The notes beneath the pieces are model-generated. The model worked only from the letters and a program-made list of their open reading frames with translations, was not told where the DNA came from and did not search any database. Both the position numbers and the translations under genes were made by a program. Positions 9,657 to 17,368 of a DNA stretch of 34,249 nucleotides are shown one piece after another (position 1 is the first letter of the stretch; every line of letters begins with the position of its first letter). This stretch comes from an uncultured Chloroflexota bacterium (lineage in GTDB: Bacteria > Chloroflexota > Anaerolineae > Aggregatilineales > Phototrophicaceae): contig CAIRDJ010000296.1 of assembly GCA_903877335.1 (NCBI GenBank), positions 1 through 34,249 on the forward strand, given 5' to 3'.

Positions 9657-11303
9657 ATGACACAAAATCAATCCTCTACACAACAACCCATCATCCCCCC
9701 TTTCATCCTCGTTGGATTAGCGGTGGTGGGGTTGCTGGTTGCCTTCGCCAGCTTATTGGTGTCTGGCGCATTGGGCATTGTTGGTTGGGCAGCTTTGGGT
9801 GTGGGCGCGTTGGCACTGGTCGCGCTGGCGGTGCTTGCTCCCCAAACCGTCTTGAGCGCGTTCAGCGGGCGCAACTTCCGCTTTGGGGGAACGAGCGTCT
9901 TGGTGACAGTGGTCTTGCTGGGCGCGTTGATCGCCGCCTATGTCATCATCGCCAATTTTGAAGTGGTCTGGGATGTCACCGGTAACGATGAGTTCAAACT
10001 CAATACACAGGCACAAGAAGCCATCACTGCACTGGGTGCTGACCCCAACATCCAAGCCATTGAGTTGATCGCTTTCTATGATTCGTCCCTACGGAGCGAG
10101 CAAGAACGCCGTGAACTCTTGTTCCAAGATTACGTCAACTACAGCAACAACAAAGTTAGCTATCGCTTAGAAGACCCCAACCGTAACCCCACCCTCGCGC
10201 AGTTCTATACCGCTGTGAACGGGGATATTGTGGTGCAGTTGGCAGGCAATGAAGACCCTGCTGGCGTGGAAAAGGTTCAAACCGCCTTTGGGTTCGACCA
10301 GAACCAAATCACCAACGCCATCCTGAGCATTGCCTCCAGTGGAGATTTCCGCGCTTACTTCTTGAATATCGACAGCGATGTCTCAAGCGAGGACACCGAA
10401 GGTTTGGGCGCGTCTGAAATATCAGGCATCCTGTCCGACCGTTTACGTTGGACGGTGAACGAAGTTTCTTCGATTGATTTGCTGTCCACCGGTAGCGAGT
10501 TTGAGCTTTTGGACGAAACAGCTGACGGAGAAGTCTTGGTGGTGATCGGTGGCAACCGTGAACTACGCGAGGAAGAGGTAGAACTCATCACCAATTACGT
10601 GAGTGAGGGCGGGCACTTGGTATTGATGGCGGCCCCTGATATTGACGGCTTGGCGTTGGCTTCTACAGGGACGCTCAATGATTGGCTCAAGCAAAACGTC
10701 GGGTTAAGTTTCTCTACAGATGTGGTCATTGATCCGTCACAAAACTTCCAAAGCCCCTACTTGCCCGCCATCACCGACCTTGATACCGCCCAATACATCA
10801 CTTCTAACATGGCGGCAAACAATGGCGCACTGGTGTTGCAACTCCCACGCCAAATCGTGGTAGAAACTACCTTGCCAGAAGACGTGACCGTCACGCCGAT
10901 TGCTCGCACTAGCGAAGGGTCTTACCTCAAGTCGGTAGAGAGCCTGCTTGCCGAAGACATCGAACCAACCGAGGACACGGTTAAGGGTCCCTTTGTGGTC
11001 ATGGCAGTAGCAGAAAACAGCAACAGCGGTGCGCGCGTGGTGCTTGTCGGAAGTCAAGACCTTGCCAGCAACCAATTCGGGTCAATCAACTTGGATGTCT
11101 CGCTTAGCACAATAGTTTGGGCAACCAACTATCAAGCGTTCTTTGAGTCGCTTCCGCGCGTGGCATCGGATGAGTTCAACCAAGATATTCCGATTGTGGC
11201 AACCAATGATGTCATCAATCAAATCAACTTTGTGAACCTATTCGCCCTGCCCTTCGGTATTCTTTTCATCGGTGGTTTCGTCTGGTGGAATCGTCGTAAG
11301 TAA
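9657..11303 (+). CDS. GldG-like ABC auxiliary membrane protein
   Basis: This 548-residue protein begins with two to three hydrophobic segments in the first 105 residues. A long extracytoplasmic domain follows, of the GldG / ABC_transp_aux type, and one C-terminal membrane helix (FALPFGILFIGGFVWWNRRK). The extracytoplasmic part includes a Rossmann-like stretch (EVLVVIGGNRELREEEVELI, then VSEGGHLVLMAAP) that is standard for this family. I used the ATG at 9657 because GGAG lies nine bases upstream; the TTG at 9642 overlaps the permease and has no ribosome site. It likely forms the outer part of the ABC complex. What it handles is unknown. Confidence 0.88.
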   Translation: MTQNQSSTQQPIIPPFILVGLAVVGLLVAFASLLVSGALGIVGWAALGVGALALVALAVLAPQTVLSAFSGRNFRFGGTSVLVTVVLLGALIAAYVIIANFEVVWDVTGNDEFKLNTQAQEAITALGADPNIQAIELIAFYDSSLRSEQERRELLFQDYVNYSNNKVSYRLEDPNRNPTLAQFYTAVNGDIVVQLAGNEDPAGVEKVQTAFGFDQNQITNAILSIASSGDFRAYFLNIDSDVSSEDTEGLGASEISGILSDRLRWTVNEVSSIDLLSTGSEFELLDETADGEVLVVIGGNRELREEEVELITNYVSEGGHLVLMAAPDIDGLALASTGTLNDWLKQNVGLSFSTDVVIDPSQNFQSPYLPAITDLDTAQYITSNMAANNGALVLQLPRQIVVETTLPEDVTVTPIARTSEGSYLKSVESLLAEDIEPTEDTVKGPFVVMAVAENSNSGARVVLVGSQDLASNQFGSINLDVSLSTIVWATNYQAFFESLPRVASDEFNQDIPIVATNDVINQINFVNLFALPFGILFIGGFVWWNRRK

Positions 11304-11309
11304 CTTCAC

Positions 11310-11338
11310 AATGGGGCAGGCTCATCCTCTGCCCCATT
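11310..11338 (+). terminator. Perfect hairpin inside the ABC operon
   Basis: AATGGGGCAG (11310-11319) and CTGCCCCATT (11329-11338) form a perfect 10-bp stem with a nine-base loop, right after the GldG-like gene. No U-run follows. It may reduce transcription of the DUF4340 gene or protect the upstream mRNA from exonucleases. Confidence 0.5.
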
Positions 11339-11363
11339 CCACAATAAACAGGAGCATTCAAAC

Positions 11364-12143
11364 ATGAGACTCAATTTACGTAACATCATCTTTCTTGTAG
11401 TCGGCGTTGCTGTGATTGCGGGGGTTCTCATTTGGCAGAACACCACCGCCAATACTCCCGAAGTCACCGAAACACCCGAAGCCACCATGAGCGGGGTCTT
11501 GTTAGAAGGCGTAGACGCTTCTGCCATTGACAAGGTGGATGTGCGTCGGAGCATCACAGTCGAGGGACAAGCAACCCCAACCGAAGAATTTGTCGTGCTT
11601 GCTCGCAATGACGCTTCCGTTTGGTCAATTGAGGAAGCGACCAACGTAACCGAGCGTGACACCGACCAAACCCCCATCACCACCGCTATCAGCAATGTGG
11701 CAACGCTTGAATATAACGATCGCTTTTCCCTCAGCGAAACCAACGCCGCTCTCAGCGCGTTCGGGTTGGATACGCCCACCTTCACGCTAGTTTTGAGCGC
11801 GGGCGAAACCACCACAACCGTATATGTGGGCGCAAAGAATCCGGGCGGAAGCCGTTACTATGTCCGCCTCAATGAGGATATGGACACGGTTTACTTGGTT
11901 GCACCTGCTAACCTTGACCGCTTCAACACGTTCATCACCACCCCGCCCTATGTTGCCGCGCCCACTTCTACCCCCACGCCCTACCCCACTGCCAATCCCT
12001 ACAGTGAAGTGGAACAAACCGCGACTGCCCAAGTGGAACTAGAGGCAACCTCCACCGCTATGGCAGCGTTCAACGCCACTGCCACCGCTGTTGCAGAAAT
12101 CACCCCCACCGCCACGCCCGAAGCCACCCCAACTGAAGGTTAG
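11364..12143 (+). CDS. DUF4340 domain-containing membrane-anchored protein
   Basis: The ATG is preceded by AGGAG. Residues 8-24 form a single N-terminal membrane anchor (IIFLVVGVAVIAGVLIW) and the rest should lie outside. Residues 45-190 match the DUF4340 pattern seen next to GldF/GldG-type ABC genes: VWSIEEA, the SLSETNAALSAFGLDTP segment, YVGAKNPGGSRYYVRL and VYLVAPANLDRF. From about 198 the protein becomes a low-complexity Thr/Pro/Ala tail with ten-residue repeats. The family's function is unknown; co-occurrence suggests it completes the ABC complex. It is the last gene before a strong hairpin. Confidence 0.88.
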   Translation: MRLNLRNIIFLVVGVAVIAGVLIWQNTTANTPEVTETPEATMSGVLLEGVDASAIDKVDVRRSITVEGQATPTEEFVVLARNDASVWSIEEATNVTERDTDQTPITTAISNVATLEYNDRFSLSETNAALSAFGLDTPTFTLVLSAGETTTTVYVGAKNPGGSRYYVRLNEDMDTVYLVAPANLDRFNTFITTPPYVAAPTSTPTPYPTANPYSEVEQTATAQVELEATSTAMAAFNATATAVAEITPTATPEATPTEG

Positions 12144-12154
12144 GCGCGTCGGTT

Positions 12155-12194
12155 TTCCCCCTCATGCTTGTCAGTTCATGGCATTGAGGGGGAA
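12155..12194 (+). terminator. Terminator-like hairpin after the ABC operon
   Basis: TTCCCCCTCA (12155-12164) pairs perfectly with TGAGGGGGAA (12185-12194); TGC and GCA extend the stem inward. It begins 12 bases after the DUF4340 stop. As with the other hairpins here, no U-run follows. Confidence 0.6.
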
Positions 12195-12447
12195 GCCCCC
12201 AAATCATCAATGGCATGTGAACAGCACACGCTTTGGAATGAATGAGCTGGTTTTGCTTAGCGAGACAAGGTAGACCGTTTTACGGGCTACGAGCGGATTT
12301 AGAGGAGCGTTCCCAAATGTGGGTGAAGCGTCATGGCACCCATGCAGTCCATCATGGTTGACGATCACTTAAGGCATTTGTGTGCCCAATCCCCTTCCGC
12401 GCATCCCTTACGATTCAAACGCGACAGGCAACACCCCCTGTCAAACG
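12195..12447. other. Non-coding stretch downstream of convergent genes
   Basis: With the hairpin before it, about 300 bp separate the DUF4340 gene from the end of the epimerase gene. I found no ORF with a ribosome site and no tRNA or other RNA pattern. The only structure is a 6-bp hairpin, GACAGG (12423-12428) with CCTGTC (12437-12442), just beyond the epimerase stop, which may help terminate that gene. Confidence 0.5.
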
Positions 12448-13395
12448 CTAAAGCCCGTGTTTCGCCTTGAACCAGTTCCAAACGTGCATCAACCCTTGCG
12501 CGAGGGGAACTTGCGGGGCGAACCCCAGCAATGCTTTGGCGCGGGTGTTATCGCAATAGGTGATGAGAGGCTCGCTGGGGGGGGCTTCGCCATGTTCAGC
12601 AACCGCTTTCCTACCCACCAATTCCTCATAGATGTGGACAAACTCCGCTAACGAGACCGGCGAACCGTATCCCAAGTTGAACGTCATGAACCCCATGGGG
12701 CGGTTGAGCGCGGCAACAATGCCCGCTACGGTGTCCGCCACATACGTCCAATCACGCTTGAGAGTTTCTGCATTCCACAGCGTGAGTTTGTGCCCATACA
12801 CGATGGATTCCAGCGTCCGAATGGGCATCATATCCGGGCGACCGTCTTCGCCGTACACGTTGAAGAAGCGCAGAATGGTGACATCCAAGCCATACAGATT
12901 ATGATAGACATGGGCGAATAACTCTGCGGAGCGTTTGCTGGCAGGGTAGGAAGCAAGCGGACGGTCGGCGGCATCCTCTTCTTGGAAGGGAACTTTGGTG
13001 GTTTGCCCATAGATGGAAGATGTGGAGGCGAGCACAAAATGGCGCACCCCAAATCGCTTACACATCTCCAGCACATTCATGGTTCCGCCCAAGTTGACCT
13101 GCATGTACAGCAGATCGCGGTTGATGGAGTATCGCACAGAAGATAAGCCGGCTAGGTGTACCACCTTTTCGATGGCGTGTTTTTGGAAAACCGCTTCTAG
13201 CTGATCGACTTGACAAATGTCTGCCAACTCAAACGCGACGCGACCGCCTAATTGTTCAATGCGCGCTCGTTTGATGGCGGGGTCATAATAGGGGTCAAAA
13301 TTGTCTATCACCACCACGCGCTCCCCTTGCTCCACTAGCGACCGCGCCAAGTGACTACCGATGAAGCCGGCACCGCCGGTAATGAGAATAGCCAA
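12448..13395 (-). CDS. NAD-dependent sugar epimerase, UDP-glucuronate 4-epimerase-like
   Basis: The 315-residue extended SDR starts at a TTG with AAGGGTG just upstream. GGAGFIG at residues 7-13 binds NAD, and NFDPYYDPAIKRARIEQL resembles UDP-glucuronate 4-epimerases of capsule loci. A conserved STSSIYG segment supplies the catalytic Ser/Thr, and YPASK supplies Tyr and Lys. RFFNVYGEDGRPDMMP is the substrate-loop motif shared with that group. The reaction is probably interconversion of UDP-glucuronate and UDP-galacturonate for surface polysaccharide. GDP- or UDP-hexose epimerases of related type remain possible. It stands alone on the minus strand, divergent from the isomerase gene. Confidence 0.85.
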   Translation of the reverse strand: MAILITGGAGFIGSHLARSLVEQGERVVVIDNFDPYYDPAIKRARIEQLGGRVAFELADICQVDQLEAVFQKHAIEKVVHLAGLSSVRYSINRDLLYMQVNLGGTMNVLEMCKRFGVRHFVLASTSSIYGQTTKVPFQEEDAADRPLASYPASKRSAELFAHVYHNLYGLDVTILRFFNVYGEDGRPDMMPIRTLESIVYGHKLTLWNAETLKRDWTYVADTVAGIVAALNRPMGFMTFNLGYGSPVSLAEFVHIYEELVGRKAVAEHGEAPPSEPLITYCDNTRAKALLGFAPQVPLAQGLMHVWNWFKAKHGL

Positions 13396-13449
13396 GTCAC
13401 CCTTATCCTATCTAAATCAGCAAAATCGACAGCAAGTGTATCAGGATGG

Positions 13450-13477
13450 TTAACTTTTCAATAGCCTGTGCTAAAAT
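13450..13477 (+). promoter_or_regulatory. Candidate promoter of the isomerase-MOSC-TauE operon
   Basis: TTAACT (13450-13455), 16 bases, then TAAAAT (13472-13477) preceded by TGC, an extended -10 element. It lies about 38 bp before the TTG start, and AGGAG (13501-13505) follows. Confidence 0.4.
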
Positions 13478-13514
13478 GCCACCCGTTCGATAGTGATTGT
13501 AGGAGCATTGTCTT

Positions 13515-14387
13515 TTGAGCAAAGCACGATTGATCTTTTCTACTGGCTCATTGTGGCTAACCGATACTGCCTATAGTTTTGAACTGGCGGCAGAAGCCGG
13601 CTTTGACGGCATCGAGATCATGTGTGACCAACGCTTTACCACGCGCAATCCTGATTATCTTTTATCCCTAGCAGAACGCTATCAGTTGCCCATCTTAGCG
13701 GTACACACCCCCTTCAGTGACGATGTACCCGGTTGGGGCAAGAACAGCACCGAGCTGGGGCGTGTCACCTCCTCTGTGCAGTTGGCGGAACAAATTGGAG
13801 CTGAAGTTGTGGTGGTGCATCTCCCCATGAAGTTGTGGTATCGCTCGTTTAAGGTCGGACGGTTGCTGCAGGGACAATATCTAGCGGGGGGTGTCTTCCG
13901 CGAGATCAAAGAATGGATTGAACAAGGCACACTCAAAACCATGCAAGCACAAACCCCTGTCAAAATCGCCATCGAGAATATGCCCATCAGTGAATTTTTG
14001 GGTAGATCGGTTGATTTTGCCAATTGGAACACTCCGCAGGCGTGGAGCAGTATCCACGACCATCTCACCTTAGATACTACCCATTGGGGAACTTTCAATA
14101 TTGACCCCATTGAACCGCTCCGCATGGCAGGGGAGCGCGTGGCACATATTCACCTGAGCAACTACAAGAACAAGCGTGAGCATCGGTTACCCCAAGACGG
14201 GGAACTGAGCTTGGGCGCGTTCTTACAAGAATTGGTGAAGATGGACTTTGGCGGAACGGTCAGCGTTGAACTTCATCCCGACGCACTGGCATTTGAAAAC
14301 CCAACCGCCACCCGCCGCAAAATGGCAGAAACCGTCGCATTTTGTCGCCAGCACCTACAAGGCACGATCGAAGGAACACCCCTGTGA
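13515..14387 (+). CDS. Sugar phosphate isomerase/epimerase family protein (TIM barrel)
   Basis: The 290-residue protein starts at TTG 13515, nine bases after AGGAG. It has the AP endonuclease 2 / xylose-isomerase-like barrel pattern. GFDGIEIM comes at the second strand and PILAVHTPFSDDV and VVVVHLP follow. AIENMP brings a metal-binding Glu, LDTTHWG a metal-binding Asp/His, VAHIHLSNYK a His, and VSVELHPD a late Glu. These residues hold a divalent metal in the family, which includes sugar and inositol isomerases, epimerases and dehydratases. The substrate is not determined by sequence alone. Its stop overlaps the GTG of the next gene by four bases (GTGA), so coupling with the MOSC protein is likely. 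Confidence 0.85.
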   Translation: MSKARLIFSTGSLWLTDTAYSFELAAEAGFDGIEIMCDQRFTTRNPDYLLSLAERYQLPILAVHTPFSDDVPGWGKNSTELGRVTSSVQLAEQIGAEVVVVHLPMKLWYRSFKVGRLLQGQYLAGGVFREIKEWIEQGTLKTMQAQTPVKIAIENMPISEFLGRSVDFANWNTPQAWSSIHDHLTLDTTHWGTFNIDPIEPLRMAGERVAHIHLSNYKNKREHRLPQDGELSLGAFLQELVKMDFGGTVSVELHPDALAFENPTATRRKMAETVAFCRQHLQGTIEGTPL

Positions 14388-15208
14388 AGGTGTCCGCTTT
14401 ATTCACCTATCCAATTAAATCATGTGGAAGTATCGCCCATACTAGCCTGGCGGTCTTTGCCAGTGGGGCACAGTATGATCGGCGTTGGATGCTCACCGAT
14501 ACAACATATCAATTTCTTTCACAGCGTGAGTTTCCTCAGCTTGCCTTGATTCAACCTACCCTCACAGAGCAGACGCTACGCCTGACCGCGCCCAAGATGC
14601 CCCCCCTAGAAATCCCCCTTCCCCACGCCGAACAAGATGATCCCACTGTTTCCGTGACCATTTGGCGGGACACCGTACCAGCGGTTGATGCGGGGGATAG
14701 CGTGGCAGAATGGTTGAGTACCGCCATCGGAGGGGCGGCACGCCTGGTCTACATGCCCAATAGCACCTACCGCGCCCTCGACTCCCGCTATGCCAAGCGA
14801 GGGGGCAACGTCAGTTTTGCCGATGGCTATCCGTTGCTGATTACCACAGAAAGTTCACTAGAAGATTTGAACCGTCGCATGATAGAGCGTGGCAAGCAAC
14901 CCATACCGATGTCGCGCTTTCGCCCGAATATCGTGATCGCTGGCACAGAAGCATGGGCTGAAGACCACTGGCTTGAGGTTGAAATCGGAAGCATGCGCTT
15001 TGATCTGGTCAAGCCGTGCGCCCGCTGTACCATCACCACAGTAGACCAAGCCACCGCCCAGATTGTGGATCATCAAGAACCGCTGGCAACCTTGAGTCTA
15101 TTCCGTCGCAATGACAAGGGTGGGGTGTTGTTCGGGCAGAATTCCGTTCCACATGGGGAGGGCATCCTGACGATAGGCGAGCGTGTGAGCGTGATAAAAC
15201 ATGCCTGA
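14384..15208 (+). CDS. MOSC domain protein (YcbX/mARC-like)
   Basis: Starting at GTG 14384, with GAAGGA eight bases ahead, the protein is 274 residues long. It begins VKVSALFTYPIKSCG, the usual opening of the MOSC N-terminal beta-barrel domain, followed by DRRWMLTD. The C-terminal MOSC domain contains RFRPNIVI and KPCARCTITTVD, whose conserved Cys is the proposed ligand of molybdenum cofactor in mARC and YcbX enzymes. Relatives reduce N-hydroxylated compounds or handle Mo-cofactor sulfur. A dedicated electron-donor domain (ferredoxin) is absent. It overlaps both neighbours, so the three genes form a tight operon. The cofactor assignment rests on family knowledge. Confidence 0.87.
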   Translation: MKVSALFTYPIKSCGSIAHTSLAVFASGAQYDRRWMLTDTTYQFLSQREFPQLALIQPTLTEQTLRLTAPKMPPLEIPLPHAEQDDPTVSVTIWRDTVPAVDAGDSVAEWLSTAIGGAARLVYMPNSTYRALDSRYAKRGGNVSFADGYPLLITTESSLEDLNRRMIERGKQPIPMSRFRPNIVIAGTEAWAEDHWLEVEIGSMRFDLVKPCARCTITTVDQATAQIVDHQEPLATLSLFRRNDKGGVLFGQNSVPHGEGILTIGERVSVIKHA

Positions 15209-15926
15209 TTGGATGGGTTTTTTTTTTACATTCGCCCTCGCCTCCATGATCCAAACCATCAGCGGATTCGGGATGGGCTTAATTGGGATGCCCATCCTCG
15301 TTCCTGCAATCGGGATTGACCCCGCGCGGGTGACGATGGTGGTGATTGCCACCATCACACAAGTAGTGAATGTCATCAAAAGGAAGGAATCCCTAGAGTT
15401 ACGCTCGATCGGTTGGTTGGGGTTTAGCGGTTTGTTGGGCATTTTAGCTGGCTTTTGGATTGTCGATTATGACATCTTCCCAGAACAACGCTTGGTGCAA
15501 TCCCTCGCCATCCTGACCATAGGTTACGCACTATCGGCGTTATTCATCCCCACGCTCCCCCATCTAACCCACAACCGCTTTGCCCCTGTGGCGGGCTTCG
15601 TGAGCGGCATTCTCACGGGCGCGTATAACATCGGCGGACCGCCGGTGATTATGTATGCCAACGCTCGCCGTTGGAGTGCAGAGCAAACCCGTGCAAATTT
15701 GAACGCCTTCTTCACGATCAAGAATGTTTTCGTTTTGGTCTCACATTTTATCGTGGGAAATTTTACCGCATCCATCCTGCGCTGGATTGTGGTCGGTTTA
15801 CCGTCGATGGGCTTCGGAATTATACTGGGCTTGCTCGTCGCCCATCGCATTCCAGAAAAACATTTTCAGCGGATTGTGCTGGTCTTGCTGTTGATTGTCG
15901 GGCTACAAATGTTGTTTTCTGCATAG
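15201..15926 (+). CDS. TauE/SafE family membrane permease
   Basis: The 241-residue protein has about eight hydrophobic segments. The N terminus FTFALASMIQTISGFGMGLIGMP is the TauE/SafE signature: Gln-x-x-x-Gly-Phe-Gly. A second copy of the fold carries GFVSGILTGAYNIGGPPVIMY, with the conserved GGPP. The family exports sulfite, sulfoacetate or other organic anions, and the substrate is uncertain. The ATG lies eight bases inside the end of the MOSC gene. Codons 6-9 contain a run of ten T (15218-15227) encoding Phe-Phe-Phe, where slippage would shift the frame almost at the start. Confidence 0.9.
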   Translation: MPDWMGFFFTFALASMIQTISGFGMGLIGMPILVPAIGIDPARVTMVVIATITQVVNVIKRKESLELRSIGWLGFSGLLGILAGFWIVDYDIFPEQRLVQSLAILTIGYALSALFIPTLPHLTHNRFAPVAGFVSGILTGAYNIGGPPVIMYANARRWSAEQTRANLNAFFTIKNVFVLVSHFIVGNFTASILRWIVVGLPSMGFGIILGLLVAHRIPEKHFQRIVLVLLLIVGLQMLFSA

Positions 15927-16005
15927 CGTCTATCAACCATTGGTTGCCCCTCATCAAAATTTGATTTAGGATTACCTATGATTCAGCATGACGAAAGTAT
16001 ATTGA

Positions 16006-17358
16006 ATGAGTTTTGATCCTTTAGACGAAACCAACCCATCTCGCCCATTTCAAGAACCGCCCATCCATGCCGATGATACCAACCCCTCCGTTGTTGTGCG
16101 TCATGCACGCTTGGCGCAAGAAGAGCCACATCCGCATGCAGAGGACACCAACCCCGCTCCCCTTGAAGACACTGCACCCTCGTTGGTGATGCGCCGCGTC
16201 AACACGCGGTCAACTTGGAGGCAGGCAGTTGGGGTGTTGAGTTTGCTGGGGGCAAGCCTGTTCACGTTGGCGACGGTGTGGTTGATGTGGGCGGATGCGT
16301 CCCAAGTCCCACCCCCCCCCACGCTGGCGGCGACGAGCGAGGTGAACCTGTTGCCTAGCCCAACCACGCTTGATCCAACGGTTGATGCCTCCCCCGTGAA
16401 TGACGCGGACTTACCCACACTCGCGCCTGATTTCCTAGCGAGTATTTTGGCGCAACCGCTTGTCACCCCCACTGGTGACCCCTTAGAAATCACCGCTAAC
16501 CGTTTTGATCCGTTCACCATCATTCCCGATCGTCCGCGCAACGAGGTCATTCAATACACGGTGAAAAGTGGAGACACCATCGAAGGCATTGCCACACAAT
16601 TTAACCTGAAGCCGGAATCCATCGTTTGGGCGAATGGCGCAGGGATTGTTGAAAGCCTACCGATTGGAATCACTTTGTACATCCCCCCGATTGATGGGGT
16701 GTTGTATGAGCATGTGGGCAGCAAAACCTTACAAGAAATCGCCAGCGAGTATGACCTGCCAGATGCTTACGCCATCATCAACTCGGAGTATAACACCCCC
16801 TTGCGGGGCTACTTTCCAAATGATGTCCCCCCTAGCGGGGCATTGTTGATGTTGGCAGGGGCACAGGCTTATGAGGTTAGCTTCTATGATCCGGTGATCG
16901 TGACGGAAGGGGGAGATGCAGGGGCAACGGGAACGTATGTCACCTTTGCGCCCGGCGAAGCAGGCAGTTGTGCGCGTGTGCAAAATCCAGGCGGGGGGGC
17001 GTTCTGGACGCCTCCGCTTAACAGCTACACTTGGATTCGTGGTTTCTCCGGTTATCACACCGGCGTAGACCTTGCGGCATCGGTGGGCACCCCCATTTCT
17101 GCGTCTAATAGTGGTCGTGTCATTTTCTCGGGTTGGAACAGTTGGGGCTATGGATACATGGTAGCATTGGCACATGGTCCCTTCACCTCAATTTATGGGC
17201 ACATGAGTGTGGTTTATGTCGCTTGTGGGCAAGACGTGGGGGCGGGTGCCATCATCGGTGCAGTCGGAAATAGTGGCAATTCTTCCGGTCCACACCTGCA
17301 CTTTGAAATCCGTTACAACAATCAACCGCAAGACCCAACCATCAGCTTAGCATTTTAG
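16006..17358 (+). CDS. Membrane-anchored LysM / M23 metallopeptidase
   Basis: The 450-residue protein has a cytoplasmic tail of about 72 residues, one membrane helix at about 74-95, and a long external part. A LysM domain sits at about 182-227 (YTVKSGDTIEGIATQFNL), and a second LysM-like repeat follows up to about 285. The C-terminal M23 domain has His351 and Asp355 in HTGVD, YGHMS near 395, and HLH at 430-432, so all zinc ligands and the catalytic His are present. It should cut peptide cross-links in cell-wall peptidoglycan or activate other lytic enzymes. The tail carries four acidic-Thr motifs at Thr9, Thr25, Thr48 and Thr56. Nine C in a row (16312-16320) encode prolines 103-105 after the helix. 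It leads an envelope-related gene group. Confidence 0.9.
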   Translation: MSFDPLDETNPSRPFQEPPIHADDTNPSVVVRHARLAQEEPHPHAEDTNPAPLEDTAPSLVMRRVNTRSTWRQAVGVLSLLGASLFTLATVWLMWADASQVPPPPTLAATSEVNLLPSPTTLDPTVDASPVNDADLPTLAPDFLASILAQPLVTPTGDPLEITANRFDPFTIIPDRPRNEVIQYTVKSGDTIEGIATQFNLKPESIVWANGAGIVESLPIGITLYIPPIDGVLYEHVGSKTLQEIASEYDLPDAYAIINSEYNTPLRGYFPNDVPPSGALLMLAGAQAYEVSFYDPVIVTEGGDAGATGTYVTFAPGEAGSCARVQNPGGGAFWTPPLNSYTWIRGFSGYHTGVDLAASVGTPISASNSGRVIFSGWNSWGYGYMVALAHGPFTSIYGHMSVVYVACGQDVGAGAIIGAVGNSGNSSGPHLHFEIRYNNQPQDPTISLAF

Positions 17359-17368
17359 AGAAACTGCG

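Noticed and set aside
11306-11815. Minus-strand 169-codon ORF opposite the DUF4340 gene
   Set aside because: It is rich in Ser/Val/Thr as expected for an antisense frame, and the plus-strand gene has domain support.
13682-14125. Minus-strand 147-codon ORF
   Set aside because: It is the antisense shadow of the TIM-barrel isomerase, with no family motif.
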